Assembly (NCBI GenBank): GCA_021806345.1
Contig: JAJZXP010000257.1
Coordinates: forward strand, 1 to 5,738
Length of the DNA stretch: 5,738 bases
Source of the DNA: Thermoplasmata archaeon
Lineage (GTDB): Archaea; Thermoplasmatota; Thermoplasmata; Thermoplasmatales; Thermoplasmataceae
Direction: 5' to 3'
This document shows positions 5,737 to 5,738 of the stretch, one piece after another; positions within the stretch are counted from its first letter, which is position 1; every line of letters starts with the position of its first letter. Both the position numbers and the translations under genes were made by a program. Below the pieces are notes generated by a model, which saw only the letters and a program-made list of their open reading frames with translations, was not told the origin of the DNA and made no database searches.

Positions 5737-5738
5737 AA

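Overview
The window looks like archaeal chromosome carrying an acquired defence-type island. Evidence for an archaeon: Shine-Dalgarno matches of the GGTGA type, a TATA-like promoter rather than -35/-10 boxes, oligo-T terminator tracts, a tRNA-Leu-like 3' fragment without encoded CCA, a small diglycine-ended ubiquitin-fold protein, and a long Argonaute with archaeal-style features. I cannot name the species; a euryarchaeon is a guess.

Layout. (1) Positions 2-553 have balanced base composition and look like ordinary chromosome: the 3' end of an unrecognised gene on +, overlapping tail-to-tail with a small ThiS/MoaD-type sulfur-carrier gene on -. (2) Positions 554-1078 hold no protein gene. They contain a 12-bp-stem hairpin (661-701), a run of short hairpins ending in what looks like the 3' portion of a tRNA-Leu gene (about 851-900), then an abrupt change to AT-rich DNA with a TATA-like promoter (1001-1008). 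(3) Positions 1079-5259 form a tight three-gene + strand operon: a Cas4-like PD-(D/E)XK nuclease with four candidate Fe-S cysteines, a full-length prokaryotic Argonaute (pAgo) of 753 residues, and an HEXXH zinc metallopeptidase-like protein of 332 residues. (4) Positions 5260-5372 are AT-rich with several T tracts, probably the operon terminator. (5) From 5373 to the right edge a minus-strand reading frame converges on the operon; it appears broken by one extra base near 5654-5657.

The main result is the operon. The pAgo keeps a complete-looking catalytic tetrad (D536, E570, D606, D736) and a canonical 5'-phosphate guide-binding set in MID (Y469, K473, Q484, K515), so it should be a guide-dependent nuclease rather than an inactive binder. 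The Cas4-like nuclease could make or trim guides or degrade targets. The metallopeptidase is the unexpected partner: a protease translationally coupled to a pAgo suggests a proteolytic regulatory or effector step. The tRNA fragment and composition change at the left side suggest arrival by tRNA-targeted integration. No integrase, Cas1/Cas2 or CRISPR array is visible in the window.
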